Under the pieces are notes generated by a model, which searched no databases, was not told where the DNA came from, and worked only from the letters and a program-made list of their open reading frames with translations. Shown piece after piece: positions 28,395 to 36,965 of a stretch of DNA of 64,000 nucleotides (its first letter is position 1; each line of letters opens with the position of its first letter). The translations under genes were made by a program, and so were the position numbers. The stretch is from Shewanella gaetbuli. GTDB taxonomy: Bacteria; Pseudomonadota; Gammaproteobacteria; Enterobacterales; Shewanellaceae. The stretch lies in assembly GCF_023284065.1 (NCBI RefSeq), contig NZ_JAKIKP010000002.1:473017-537016 (forward strand), given 5' to 3'.

Positions 28395-30668
28395 TTAATG
28401 GTTATCTACCCCAGTTGAAATATGGTTGTCGGCCATATAAGCCGTAGGTTTCCCTTTGGCATAAAGCTCTGTCACTGTGGGCTCACCACTGTTAATAAAC
28501 TGGTTATGGGTAATGTTAGAAATAGGCTCACCCGTGGTATGTTCAATCACCACTTTGGCACTATCTATCATGTGGTTATGGCTTAGCTCAGCCACTTGCA
28601 CACCGTGTAAATACACACTGGCCGAGGCCTTATTGCGTTGGCCTATGCCCACATTTTTTAACTGGTTGTGATTGAACGCTAAATGAGGCCCAAATGTGCT
28701 TTCGTCTGTGCCACCGCGATATAACTTCACCACTGCGCCATCAATTTGCTCAAACTGGTTGTGATTAATTGTTAGGTATTCCGCGTTATAAATGCCTAAG
28801 TCTTCAGTTTCTTTATCCAGTCTGAAAATATCACCGCTAATGTTGCTAAATCGGTTATGGCTAATATGAATTTGGTTTGCAAAGGCATGATTGCTTGAAT
28901 CAAAAAAGTGAAATGAATGATTAATATTGAGTTGGCTAATGTCACTATTAGTTAACCTAAAGCGGTAATTGGTTAGCATGCCCCATTTGCTGGTTCGGAC
29001 TACGCTATTGCCCACTGAATCAGGGCTTTGCTCACCGCTAATATGTAAACCATCTAATTTTAAGTTGCCGCCATTTTGTATTTCAAACAAGGCAGACTTA
29101 CTAAAGGTTAATTTAGCCGCCTTTTCATTGAGCGCTTTTATGGTGAGGGTTTTATTAATCATGAGGGTTTTATCGATGGCGTAGTCACCATCTGCCAACA
29201 CAATTACATCACCATTTTGGGCAAGTTTTATAGCGTGATATAAGCTATCAACACTGGCTAAGGTGTGGTTTATACCTGAGTCAAAAGCCACTTCTGGCTC
29301 AGTTTTAGGATACCAACTGACTCCTGTATCAGCCTTTGGTACCGGAGTTAAATTTTTACTCACGCCAAATTTAGCTTGTTGTTCATCAAGCGGGTATAAC
29401 AAACCATTGGCAGCACGTTCCAGCTTAATATTGGCAGTATTAATTCCCTGACTAATAACATTGTTTTCAAGTGAGTTAGCAATATTGTTGCTAAAACGAA
29501 TTCCTGAAATATCATCAAAAACACTAAAAGGCGCTTGGTTATTTTGATTGAAAAACAGGTTGTCGCTGATACGTGAATCTATAGGTACTGCAGAACGCTC
29601 TTTGTCACTGCCGGCAGCTAAATCAATATGTTCAACATTAATAAAACTATTGTGATGAACATTGGCATTAACCACTTGGTGATAACGATTTATAGCTGAA
29701 TTAGGCACACCATTCATCATGGTAAAGCCACTACCAAAACGGTAACCCGTTAAGCCCTCTAGGTAATTATTAGTGATTAACTGACTGCGATTAATCACCC
29801 TAATACCGCCGGTATGATCAACACCGTTGCCTAAAAATACATTGTTCTCGACAACATTGCCGTTGCCATGGCGTAAGGTCAGCGTACCTCGGGATTCAAA
29901 AAAGGTATTGTTAACGATACGGTTGGCACCCGCTTTTACGGAAATGATTTCCACTTCACCGTCACAACGGTCAAAAAAGTTGTTTTCAACTACAGTAAAT
30001 GACTCACTCATTGAATGGTGACTCGTGCCAATGCGAATAGTCTCACCACCGTTTGAACCTAAAGTGGGACGAGGGCCAAAATAGTTACCGTCTATGCGAT
30101 GATGGTTTTGCTGATTAGCCTCGCCACCTAACCTCACAGTTACCGTAACGCCCTTATTGCGTTTGCCCACTAAATGATTGTGATCAAAACGATTATGCTG
30201 GCCATATAGGGCAACCCAATGGTCTGAGTCATGTCGGTCGGGGTTATTGTAATTATCTATTACTACTTCAGTTACGCGGGAATGATTGGCCAGTTGGTTT
30301 TCATTCACTCTGTAAGCGATAACCGCACTACTTGGGGTATAACCGTTTTTAAATACTAGACCTGAAACATGCAGGTATTGCCCCGCTAAACTTAAATTAG
30401 ATTGGCCCGATAAAATTACTTTACCTTTAGTTTCTGCCCTAAGTGATATGGGCGCATCTTCACGACCTTGGCCACTGAAAATGATTTCGAAGTCCTGCCA
30501 CACACCATTAGCCAACTGAACGGTATCGCCAGCGATTAATTTTGGTAACACTTGTTGATATTGTTGTTGATTACTCACTGGATAGACTTTTGCTACAGCA
30601 GAAGTAGAAAGACTTAGTAGACAAACAAGGCAGGCTGTTAATATTTGAATTTTGACACTCATATTCAC
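28395..30668 (-). CDS. PL6 alginate lyase, two-domain form
   Basis: Secreted polysaccharide lyase with a parallel beta-helix of chondroitinase-B type. A signal peptide ends near SAVA|KVYP. The catalytic half holds the Lys of EIISVKAG and the Arg of TLTLRHGNG, the residues used by PL6 with calcium. A second beta-helix of about 350 residues follows, giving 757 residues in all, the size of the two-domain PL6 enzymes such as AlyGC. The product is probably periplasmic or secreted, and the MG or G preference cannot be read. It follows a TonB receptor remnant on the same strand. Confidence 0.9.
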   Translation of the reverse strand: MNMSVKIQILTACLVCLLSLSTSAVAKVYPVSNQQQYQQVLPKLIAGDTVQLANGVWQDFEIIFSGQGREDAPISLRAETKGKVILSGQSNLSLAGQYLHVSGLVFKNGYTPSSAVIAYRVNENQLANHSRVTEVVIDNYNNPDRHDSDHWVALYGQHNRFDHNHLVGKRNKGVTVTVRLGGEANQQNHHRIDGNYFGPRPTLGSNGGETIRIGTSHHSMSESFTVVENNFFDRCDGEVEIISVKAGANRIVNNTFFESRGTLTLRHGNGNVVENNVFLGNGVDHTGGIRVINRSQLITNNYLEGLTGYRFGSGFTMMNGVPNSAINRYHQVVNANVHHNSFINVEHIDLAAGSDKERSAVPIDSRISDNLFFNQNNQAPFSVFDDISGIRFSNNIANSLENNVISQGINTANIKLERAANGLLYPLDEQQAKFGVSKNLTPVPKADTGVSWYPKTEPEVAFDSGINHTLASVDSLYHAIKLAQNGDVIVLADGDYAIDKTLMINKTLTIKALNEKAAKLTFSKSALFEIQNGGNLKLDGLHISGEQSPDSVGNSVVRTSKWGMLTNYRFRLTNSDISQLNINHSFHFFDSSNHAFANQIHISHNRFSNISGDIFRLDKETEDLGIYNAEYLTINHNQFEQIDGAVVKLYRGGTDESTFGPHLAFNHNQLKNVGIGQRNKASASVYLHGVQVAELSHNHMIDSAKVVIEHTTGEPISNITHNQFINSGEPTVTELYAKGKPTAYMADNHISTGVDNH

Positions 30669-30775
30669 TCACGTGGTTATTATTGTTATTTCACGAGTAA
30701 AAGTGCTATCCAAGTTATTGGACCAATAAACTCCTACCTCATTGTTGAAGTCGGAGTGAGTACTTTTACCTTACT

Positions 30776-31336
30776 TTAGAACTTCACTTTTGCACTCACA
30801 AAGTACCTAGATCCTGAGCGAGAATAATCAGCCACAGTGGTGTCGTTACCACGAGTCATTATTTGCGGCTCGTCCAACAAGTTAAGTGCTTTAACAACTA
30901 GCCATGTTAGCGTTGGGCTTCGACAGGCACTAACAGCTTGATCTGAACTACCGCCAGTACAGTCACCACCGCCATCTGATATTGCGTTTCCAGCAGAGTC
31001 ATGCAAAGCACAAACACCCATTTACGAACTGCCACCAAAATTTTCTTCAGGGTTAGAAGAATCGGTACGGCTTAAACCTAAAGTGAAGCCAAATGCTCCC
31101 GCTTTTTCAGTTTCAAAATTTTGTACCGTTGAAAATACAAAGCTGCTTACCCAAGGGCTTGAACCTTCAACATCTTCATTGTATTCGTTGTGAATGCCTG
31201 TGGCTTCAAAGGTGGTTTGGTCTTTACCAAAGTCAACCGCATTTAGTGAGCTAACATCGATAGAACCTGAAGTACCACCTTCAACTAAATCAGCTTGTTG
31301 TGATTTATAAATCACCACTTTTTTGTTTAGTTTCAC
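30776..31336 (-). pseudogene. TonB-dependent receptor remnant
   Basis: Pieces of an outer-membrane receptor remain. A start MKLNKKVV (GTG at 31336 behind GGGGAG) is followed at once by plug sequence LVEGGTSGSIDVSSLNAVDFG, then early barrel. An in-frame TAA stop lies at 31022-31024, and the same frame continues to the barrel end NLLDEPQIMTRGNDTTVADY and the terminal YFVSAKVKF. Only about 187 codons survive of some 800-1000, and the signal peptide is gone. Large deletions plus a stop make it non-functional. It sits upstream of the PL6 gene, where an alginate receptor would be expected. Confidence 0.8.
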
Positions 31337-31365
31337 GTTTATCTCCCCAGATACTTTTTTGTACT

Positions 31366-31378
31366 CTAATACAATACG
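31366..31378 (+). promoter_or_regulatory. candidate alginate operator, site 4
   Basis: CTAATACAATACG, 30 bases before the TonB receptor remnant, so the operator survives where the gene has decayed. Confidence 0.5.
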
Positions 31379-31462
31379 GAAACCCAAATTTTTAAAATAT
31401 CACCTTCAAAATACTGCTATGTGCGGAATAGAAACTAACCAATCAATTTAACCATGTCAACC

Positions 31463-31480
31463 AAATTGTTTTACCAATTA
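31463..31480. promoter_or_regulatory. candidate ExuR/UxuR-like operator
   Basis: AAATTGTTTTACCAATTA matches the remembered E. coli ExuR/UxuR pattern AAATTGGTATACCAATTT at 15 of 18 positions. It lies 166 bases before the ExuR-like regulator gene. A second small palindrome, ACCAAATGGT, is at 31614-31623, just before that gene's ribosome-binding site. Confidence 0.45.
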
Positions 31481-31646
31481 TTAACAAAGGTTGACAAATG
31501 CATCCTAACTTGTGCTAAGTTTAAATGGCTAAACTGCCTGTACTAAAGCGTAAAACGCGTTAATTTGTCTTTCACCGAAATGTTAAAATCTGCGTTCAGG
31601 CACTTTCGTTCTTACCAAATGGTTAAGAGACTTCAGAGGAATCAAA

Positions 31647-32381
31647 ATGAAAAACCGTCGATTATTTTGGCGTATTGTAGATAAAATTGAATCTGCCATT
31701 GATGCAGGGGAATTTACTGTAGGCAGTCGATTACCTCCTGAGAGAGAGTTAGCAGAACGATTTGATGTAAGTCGACCAACAGTGCGTGAAGCTATCATTG
31801 CTTTAGAGGTGCGTGAAAAAGTTGAAGTGAAAACCGGCTCTGGGGTTTATGTTATTGCCGGAGACCAACCCAATAACGCCCCACAAGTGAATGCATTTGA
31901 ACTCACCCAAGCAAGAGCTTTGGTAGAAGGTGAAATAGCTGCATTAGCCGCTAAAACGATTACAGCTGAAGAGATCACTCAGCTAGAAGAAACGCTCACC
32001 TTAATGAAAGATATGCAAAATGTTGAAGAGGCCGATGCGCTTTTTCATCAAATAATTGCGTATTCTACCCGCAACAGTGCGCTTATCACCCTATTCGAGA
32101 AAATGTGGACATTGCGCTCATCAAGCGAAGAAATCATTAAAGACTATGATATTGTGTGTAGTACCGACAATACTAAAACCTTAGCCGAGCATACTGAAAT
32201 TGTTCATGCTTTAGCAAGCCATGACCCCGCCATCGCACGCAGTGCAATGCACAAGCATTTTAATAGATTAATTAATGTTTTATTTGAAAAACTAGAGGCG
32301 CAAGCTTTAGATGCTGTACGTCGAAAAAATAACGCTAATCGCAATTTATACTCCATTGAAAGCCTAGTTAGTAAGCGCTAA
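31647..32381 (+). CDS. GntR/FadR-family regulator, ExuR/UxuR-like
   Basis: DNA-binding repressor of 244 residues. The winged helix is at residues 5-70 (RIVDKIESAIDAGEFTVGSR, then LPPERELAERFDVSRPTVRE), followed by an FCD ligand-binding domain with its helical metal and effector pocket. The N-terminal sequence is closest in pattern to the hexuronate regulators ExuR and UxuR. It is divergent from the TonB remnant and PL6 gene and has possible operators of its own type upstream, suggesting autoregulation. The start has a GAGG-type site 8 bases ahead. Confidence 0.88.
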   Translation: MKNRRLFWRIVDKIESAIDAGEFTVGSRLPPERELAERFDVSRPTVREAIIALEVREKVEVKTGSGVYVIAGDQPNNAPQVNAFELTQARALVEGEIAALAAKTITAEEITQLEETLTLMKDMQNVEEADALFHQIIAYSTRNSALITLFEKMWTLRSSSEEIIKDYDIVCSTDNTKTLAEHTEIVHALASHDPAIARSAMHKHFNRLINVLFEKLEAQALDAVRRKNNANRNLYSIESLVSKR

Positions 32382-32396
32382 CTCGGCTACAGATTT

Positions 32397-32432
32397 AAAA
32401 GCAGTGTTAAGTTCGACTTAGCACTGTTTTTT
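32397..32432 (+). terminator. intrinsic terminator after the ExuR-like gene
   Basis: CAGTGTTAAG pairs with CTTAGCACTG (one wobble) around TTCGA, followed by six T. Confidence 0.85.
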
Positions 32433-32487
32433 ATGGCTAAATATCAGTAATTTTTTGCTCACCCACTAAAACCGATACCCTGCATTT

Positions 32488-32649
32488 ATACCAATCACGA
32501 TATGTAAGTGATCATAATTAGCGTAGGAAAAATACTTGAGAACAAGGCAGATTTTTTCGATAAGTAGTTATTCTACAATCAAAAAGTCTAACGCTGTTAT
32601 CGAGTGTTTTAACAAGCTAGGGTGAGCAATTATTTATCACGATTGGTAT
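32488..32649. mobile_element. 162-bp MITE-like repeat
   Basis: ATACCAATCACGAT at 32488 and its inverse ATCACGATTGGTAT at 32636 bound the segment (12 of 14 positions pair). Inside are paired stretches such as CGATAAGTAGTTATTCTACAATC. I recognise the interior as a common short interspersed sequence of Shewanella and related genomes. No coding frame is present. Confidence 0.55.
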
Positions 32650-32668
32650 TACATTACAGGCATAAAAA

Positions 32669-32691
32669 AAGCTTCTTAAAATAAGAAGCTT
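32669..32691 (-). terminator. isolated hairpin with T tract on - strand
   Basis: AAGCTTCTTA-AAA-TAAGAAGCTT is a perfect 10-bp stem. Read on - strand it is followed by a run of T. It is almost 500 bases past the MATE stop, so its gene is unclear. The rest of 32692-33181 shows no gene or repeat. Confidence 0.5.
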
Positions 32692-33181
32692 ATGAAGGAA
32701 CGACTTCAAAAATGACCAAAAGGGTAAATCAGTATTACGTCCGTGTTATACCCTTGTTCAACTCATTTATTAGCTCAGTTTCAATGTAAAATATCATCAA
32801 AATCAAAAATCAATGCAAAGCTAGTCATGGGGGAACATGTGCTATGCGACTCTATGATAAACAACAAAAAGTACTAATAAACCCTGAACATTAACGCCTT
32901 GCTAATTTTTGCAAAACATCCACACACCTGAACGCTCGTTTGACATAAGTGTACTAGTTTATGCAAAACCCTCTTTCAACAATGTGAATAAAGCATGCCA
33001 TTTTCAGCAAAACTACATTAACAGCGCGTTAACAACGATATTAGTTTGTAGTACTCAGCCTGTCAACCAATATATGAGAATTGGTAATACATAAAATCAT
33101 TTACCACAGAGTAATGGTAATACCAAAAATATAATCCCCATAATTTAGCTAAAGGTTATTACCTGAAACGTTAGGCCAACC

Positions 33182-34546
33182 TTAATAACTCAGCCTTTCA
33201 GCATGTTCGTTTGAAAACTCTTTAACCGCTTTGCGCGCTAGGTATCTGAACGGGTATGCTTTAATAATTTCTTCAAATGGTTGAATAGCAAATGCCCAAA
33301 AGATGGATGCGTCAAAATACAAAATCAACAACGCGCACAGCGGAATTGAGATCACCCACTGGCCAGTGAAATTAATTTTGAACACTGCGGTGGTATGTCC
33401 CATTGCCCGTAATACGTGACCATGAACCGTGTTATAGCCTCTTACAAGAGGAAGAAAGATATAAATAGGCGCAATAATAGCTAAAGCTTGATAGGTTTCT
33501 GCTTTCATATCAGGATAAATATCGGCGATAAAAAAGCTTAATATAAAAAAGAAAATCATGGTGACGATAGAAATTAACACTGCCAGTTTAATACTCACAT
33601 TTACGTTTTCTTCTAAGTCTGCTAATTGCTTTGAGCCAATGGCCTGACTAATGGTTATGGCAGAAGAATGTGCCCAAGCGGTTATAAATTGTCCGCCAGC
33701 TCTCATCCAAGGCAGTACTAAGGTAATTGCCACATAAGCATTAATTGATAACTGTGAATAAAGTAATTGATACACGCTAACTCCAATAGACAACATGGTG
33801 ACATTAGCGGCAACAGGAAAAATCTCGACAAAGTGTTTTCTGATGTTATTGAGCCCTTCAGGCACATCTACTTTTAGCTTTAAATCTAAGTCTGGTAAGG
33901 TTTTTACGCATAATGCTAAATACACAAAGCGCACAAAAATGGCAGCTAAACTGCCCACAGCAGCCCCCACGACACCCAATTCGGGCGTTACCGCAGTACC
34001 GTAAATAAACACGTAGGATAAACAAGCATTTATGGGTAGCTCGATTAAATAGCCTTTAAAGGGAATTTTGGTTTTGCCTAACCCATTGAATAATGCAATA
34101 CAGACTTGGGTTATGGCATTCAGTAATACCACATATTTAGCAACGCTCAGATAACGAATAACTTCAACTTGAAGCTGAGGATTATCAGTGATCAAATTCA
34201 CTAATGGCTGCTCAAACACCACCAGTAGTATCCAAAATATAAAAGCAACGGCAAAATTAATACTCATGCCTGACCAACAGGCTTTTGCTAAAGATAGCGA
34301 ATTTTGCGAACCAACGGCCCTACTCATCACCAACTGAGACCCATTCGCGAGTGCCATTTGAATCCCCATAATAAAGGCAACAATGGTAGTCGCGATCCCC
34401 ATAGCGGCCAGAGGGATCTCCCCAAGCGGAGACACTAATAGGGTATCGATCATCAACATCGACTGCATTAACAATGCATTTAACGCCAAAGGCCAAGCTA
34501 AGGAGATATTACGGCGAACGTATGGGGACAAAGTTATCACCTTCAT
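33182..34546 (-). CDS. MATE family efflux transporter
   Basis: Inner-membrane multidrug/toxin exporter of the MatE (NorM-DinF) family with twelve predicted helices in two matching halves. The N-terminal SLAWPLALNALLMQSMLMIDTLLVSPLG and the ANGSQLVMSRAVGSQN loop are typical. It is 454 residues and intact. It lies between regulators of the alginate cluster but carries no motif-type operator in front, so a role in alginate use is not supported. It may export a toxic compound or be an older neighbour. Confidence 0.88.
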   Translation of the reverse strand: MKVITLSPYVRRNISLAWPLALNALLMQSMLMIDTLLVSPLGEIPLAAMGIATTIVAFIMGIQMALANGSQLVMSRAVGSQNSLSLAKACWSGMSINFAVAFIFWILLVVFEQPLVNLITDNPQLQVEVIRYLSVAKYVVLLNAITQVCIALFNGLGKTKIPFKGYLIELPINACLSYVFIYGTAVTPELGVVGAAVGSLAAIFVRFVYLALCVKTLPDLDLKLKVDVPEGLNNIRKHFVEIFPVAANVTMLSIGVSVYQLLYSQLSINAYVAITLVLPWMRAGGQFITAWAHSSAITISQAIGSKQLADLEENVNVSIKLAVLISIVTMIFFFILSFFIADIYPDMKAETYQALAIIAPIYIFLPLVRGYNTVHGHVLRAMGHTTAVFKINFTGQWVISIPLCALLILYFDASIFWAFAIQPFEEIIKAYPFRYLARKAVKEFSNEHAERLSY

Positions 34547-34659
34547 AAAATTAAGTTAAATATTAGCACCTTACTATGGAACAAAGCACGAAACCGTGCT
34601 TTATCATTAACAATATTCAGTGACTTAGATGGCAAGTAAATTAAGCAGCGACTCAAACC

Positions 34660-35367
34660 TTATTCTTCAATTTTAGATAACCGCTGGTTTTCATCTTTTA
34701 ATAACTGTTGACAGAAACTGCGTGCTTTTTCAGCATCACCTGACATTATCGAGTCATATATTCCTTTATGTTCATTAATGCAAAAACGGCCACCTTCTGC
34801 CGACTCATCAATAAACAACTTAAAGATAGTGGTTAGAATATTGCCAAAAGGGATATAAAACTGGTTATCAGTAGATAAATAAATAATTTGATGGAACTGA
34901 TGATCATTCACCGTCCATTTTTCATAATCAAAATTTTCAGCAGCACTTAACATATTTTGAAACAAAACAGACAGCTGCTTACGTTGCTCAATTGTCGCGT
35001 AAGTCGCTGCCAAAGCACAAGCTTCAGGCTCAATCGCTTTACGTAAACCTAAAAACTTACTTAAGAAAGATTTAGTATTTTCAAGGTCTTGGATCCAATC
35101 AAGTAATTGAGGATCTAAAAAGTGCCAATTTGATCGAGATAAAACGCGGGTGCCGACTTTAGGTCGCGACTCAATCAAGCCTTTAGCTGACAGTAATTTG
35201 GTAGACTCTCTTAATGCCGTTCGACTGACACCAAACATATCACAAAGCTCCATTTCACTTGGCAGCTTTTGCTGTTCTGGTATTTCACCAGACAAGATTT
35301 TTCTGGCAATTTGCCGAGCAACTTGAACGTGAATCCGTCTTGTCGAATCTTCTACCTGTATAAACAT
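34660..35367 (-). CDS. GntR/FadR-family regulator, paralog 1
   Basis: Transcription factor of 235 residues with a winged helix (HVQVARQIARKILSGEIPEQ, then LPSEMELCDMFGVSRTALRE) and an FCD domain from about residue 90. It is clearly a paralog of the gene at 36194: both share RTALRE, SRPKVGTRV or SRPKIGTRV, IEPEACALAA and FYIPFGNILTT or FYLPFGNILTT. The effector is unknown; a uronate such as KDG or DEH is an inference from the setting. The two genes are divergent across an 826-base gap. Confidence 0.9.
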   Translation of the reverse strand: MFIQVEDSTRRIHVQVARQIARKILSGEIPEQQKLPSEMELCDMFGVSRTALRESTKLLSAKGLIESRPKVGTRVLSRSNWHFLDPQLLDWIQDLENTKSFLSKFLGLRKAIEPEACALAATYATIEQRKQLSVLFQNMLSAAENFDYEKWTVNDHQFHQIIYLSTDNQFYIPFGNILTTIFKLFIDESAEGGRFCINEHKGIYDSIMSGDAEKARSFCQQLLKDENQRLSKIEE

Positions 35368-36193
35368 GATTTCACAAACCCTTAATCATAAATGTCAGCT
35401 AGAGCTGGCAATTATTTTTATTATTTATTAGTTAGATACACCCAAAAGAGTCATATCCGAAATAGTGCCTTTAATTAGCAAATATGGAAAATCCCATAAT
35501 AAAGACATAAATAATGTGCTTATCAGCAATGCATAATCACACTTAACTTATGTAAAAAGTGATGTTCTATTAGGCTAATGGCCGCCACTAAAAAGGTTCA
35601 CCTTGCACCAACAAATACATTAGCCTTCACTAAACTTTAGCGCCCAAACAATTCAGTCATATTATAATACAAAACAAGTAAATACTTTGAATAAAATACC
35701 TAAATAGCAAAAGGAAATTGAATGGCGTTAATTTTAAATGGGATCTAAATCGCATGATTAACATTTAAATTAAATTAAATTAAAAGTTTAACCATTGATA
35801 AATCTTAACGCCATTAGTCATACAATATTGTGTCATAAGTCATGTTTGCAAACTTTAATGCTAAAAAATATGGATGAATATCACGCCACAGCCTGACCTT
35901 AACTCTGTCGGCGAGATACATCATCGTATCCATTTAATACTATGACTAGGCTGAATTTTGATGATTTACAAAGTCTAAACTGATTAGATTTTGTAGTGTT
36001 AATTTGCCACGTTGCTTCGATCACTAAACTCAATTTACACACTTACAGGTAACACTACTTGTATGACAATAAACAGCTGAAAAAGCATGCGCCCTATGCC
36101 TCACCAGCATTCAACTGGCTCACGGCTAATTTTCCCGGCCTATTTATCATGTTATATTATGGTTATAACTCCATAACAAATGATACTCATACC
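35368..36193. other. gap between divergent GntR paralogs
   Basis: No gene is seen. It holds one good copy of the cluster motif, TATAATACAAAAC (35663-35675), a weaker ATACAATATTGTG near 35820, and a short tandem TAAAT array near 35767-35784. Promoters for both regulators must lie here. Confidence 0.5.
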
Positions 36194-36919
36194 ATGGCAA
36201 ACTCATTTAATTCTATCTCAGGTTCAAAACGCAGCTTACATTTGCATGTTGCCCGTGAAATCGCTAGAGCTATTCTGTCTGGTGAGCTGCCACAAAATAG
36301 TATTATTCCTGGTGAAATGGCCTTATGTGAACAGTTTGGTATTAGCCGAACAGCACTTAGGGAAGCCGTAAAACTGCTGACTTCTAAAGGCTTGCTGCAA
36401 TCACGCCCTAAAATTGGCACCCGGGTTGTAGAGAAAAAGCATTGGAATTTTTTAGACCCACAACTTATCGAGTGGATGGAAGGCCTAACAGACACCAATC
36501 ATTTTTGTGCGCAATTTTTGGGTTTCCGTCGCGCCATTGAGCCTGAAGCTTGTGCGCTTGCAGCACTAAACGCCACCGTTGAACAACGCAAAGAGCTTTC
36601 GCTAATTTTTCAAAAAATGAGTGAACTAGATGCTGCCCCTGAACTTGATACTGATGCTTGGATTCAAGTAGATATTGATTTTCACCGCGTGATCTTCTTC
36701 TCTACCGGTAATGACTTCTATCTTCCGTTTGGCAATATCTTAACCACAATGTTTGAAAACTTTATTGCTCACTCTTCAGAAGAAGGCGGTACCTGCTTTA
36801 ATGAACACAAGCAAATTTATGAGGCAATCATGTCGGGTAACGCTGACAAAGCGCGTCAAATTTCATTGCAACATTTGCAGTCTATCAACCATCGATTAGC
36901 AGACGAACAAGTGGCTTAA
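36194..36919 (+). CDS. GntR/FadR-family regulator, paralog 2
   Basis: Paralog of the 34660 gene, 241 residues, with winged helix (HVAREIARAILSGELPQN, then GEMALCEQFGISRTALRE) and FCD domain. The frame is open back to 36059, but ATG 36194 (MANSFNSISGSKRSLHLHV) is chosen since it matches the paralog start and the upstream codons read as noncoding AT-rich sequence. It is probably one of the regulators of the alginate genes. FadR-type proteins bind TNGTNNNACNA sites, which the cluster motif fits. Repeat C begins 46 bases downstream. Confidence 0.88.
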   Translation: MANSFNSISGSKRSLHLHVAREIARAILSGELPQNSIIPGEMALCEQFGISRTALREAVKLLTSKGLLQSRPKIGTRVVEKKHWNFLDPQLIEWMEGLTDTNHFCAQFLGFRRAIEPEACALAALNATVEQRKELSLIFQKMSELDAAPELDTDAWIQVDIDFHRVIFFSTGNDFYLPFGNILTTMFENFIAHSSEEGGTCFNEHKQIYEAIMSGNADKARQISLQHLQSINHRLADEQVA

Positions 36920-36965
36920 ACTAAAGCAAAATCAGCTATATCTATTACAACCACATTGAAATGAA

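Noticed and set aside
32909..33094. Small 61-codon gene in the gap before the MATE gene
   Set aside because: No ribosome-binding site, no recognisable sequence, and it lies in otherwise noncoding AT-rich DNA.
35760..35790. Tandem TAAAT stretch as a replication or plasmid iteron
   Set aside because: Only a few short imperfect units in AT-rich intergenic DNA, and no replication gene nearby.
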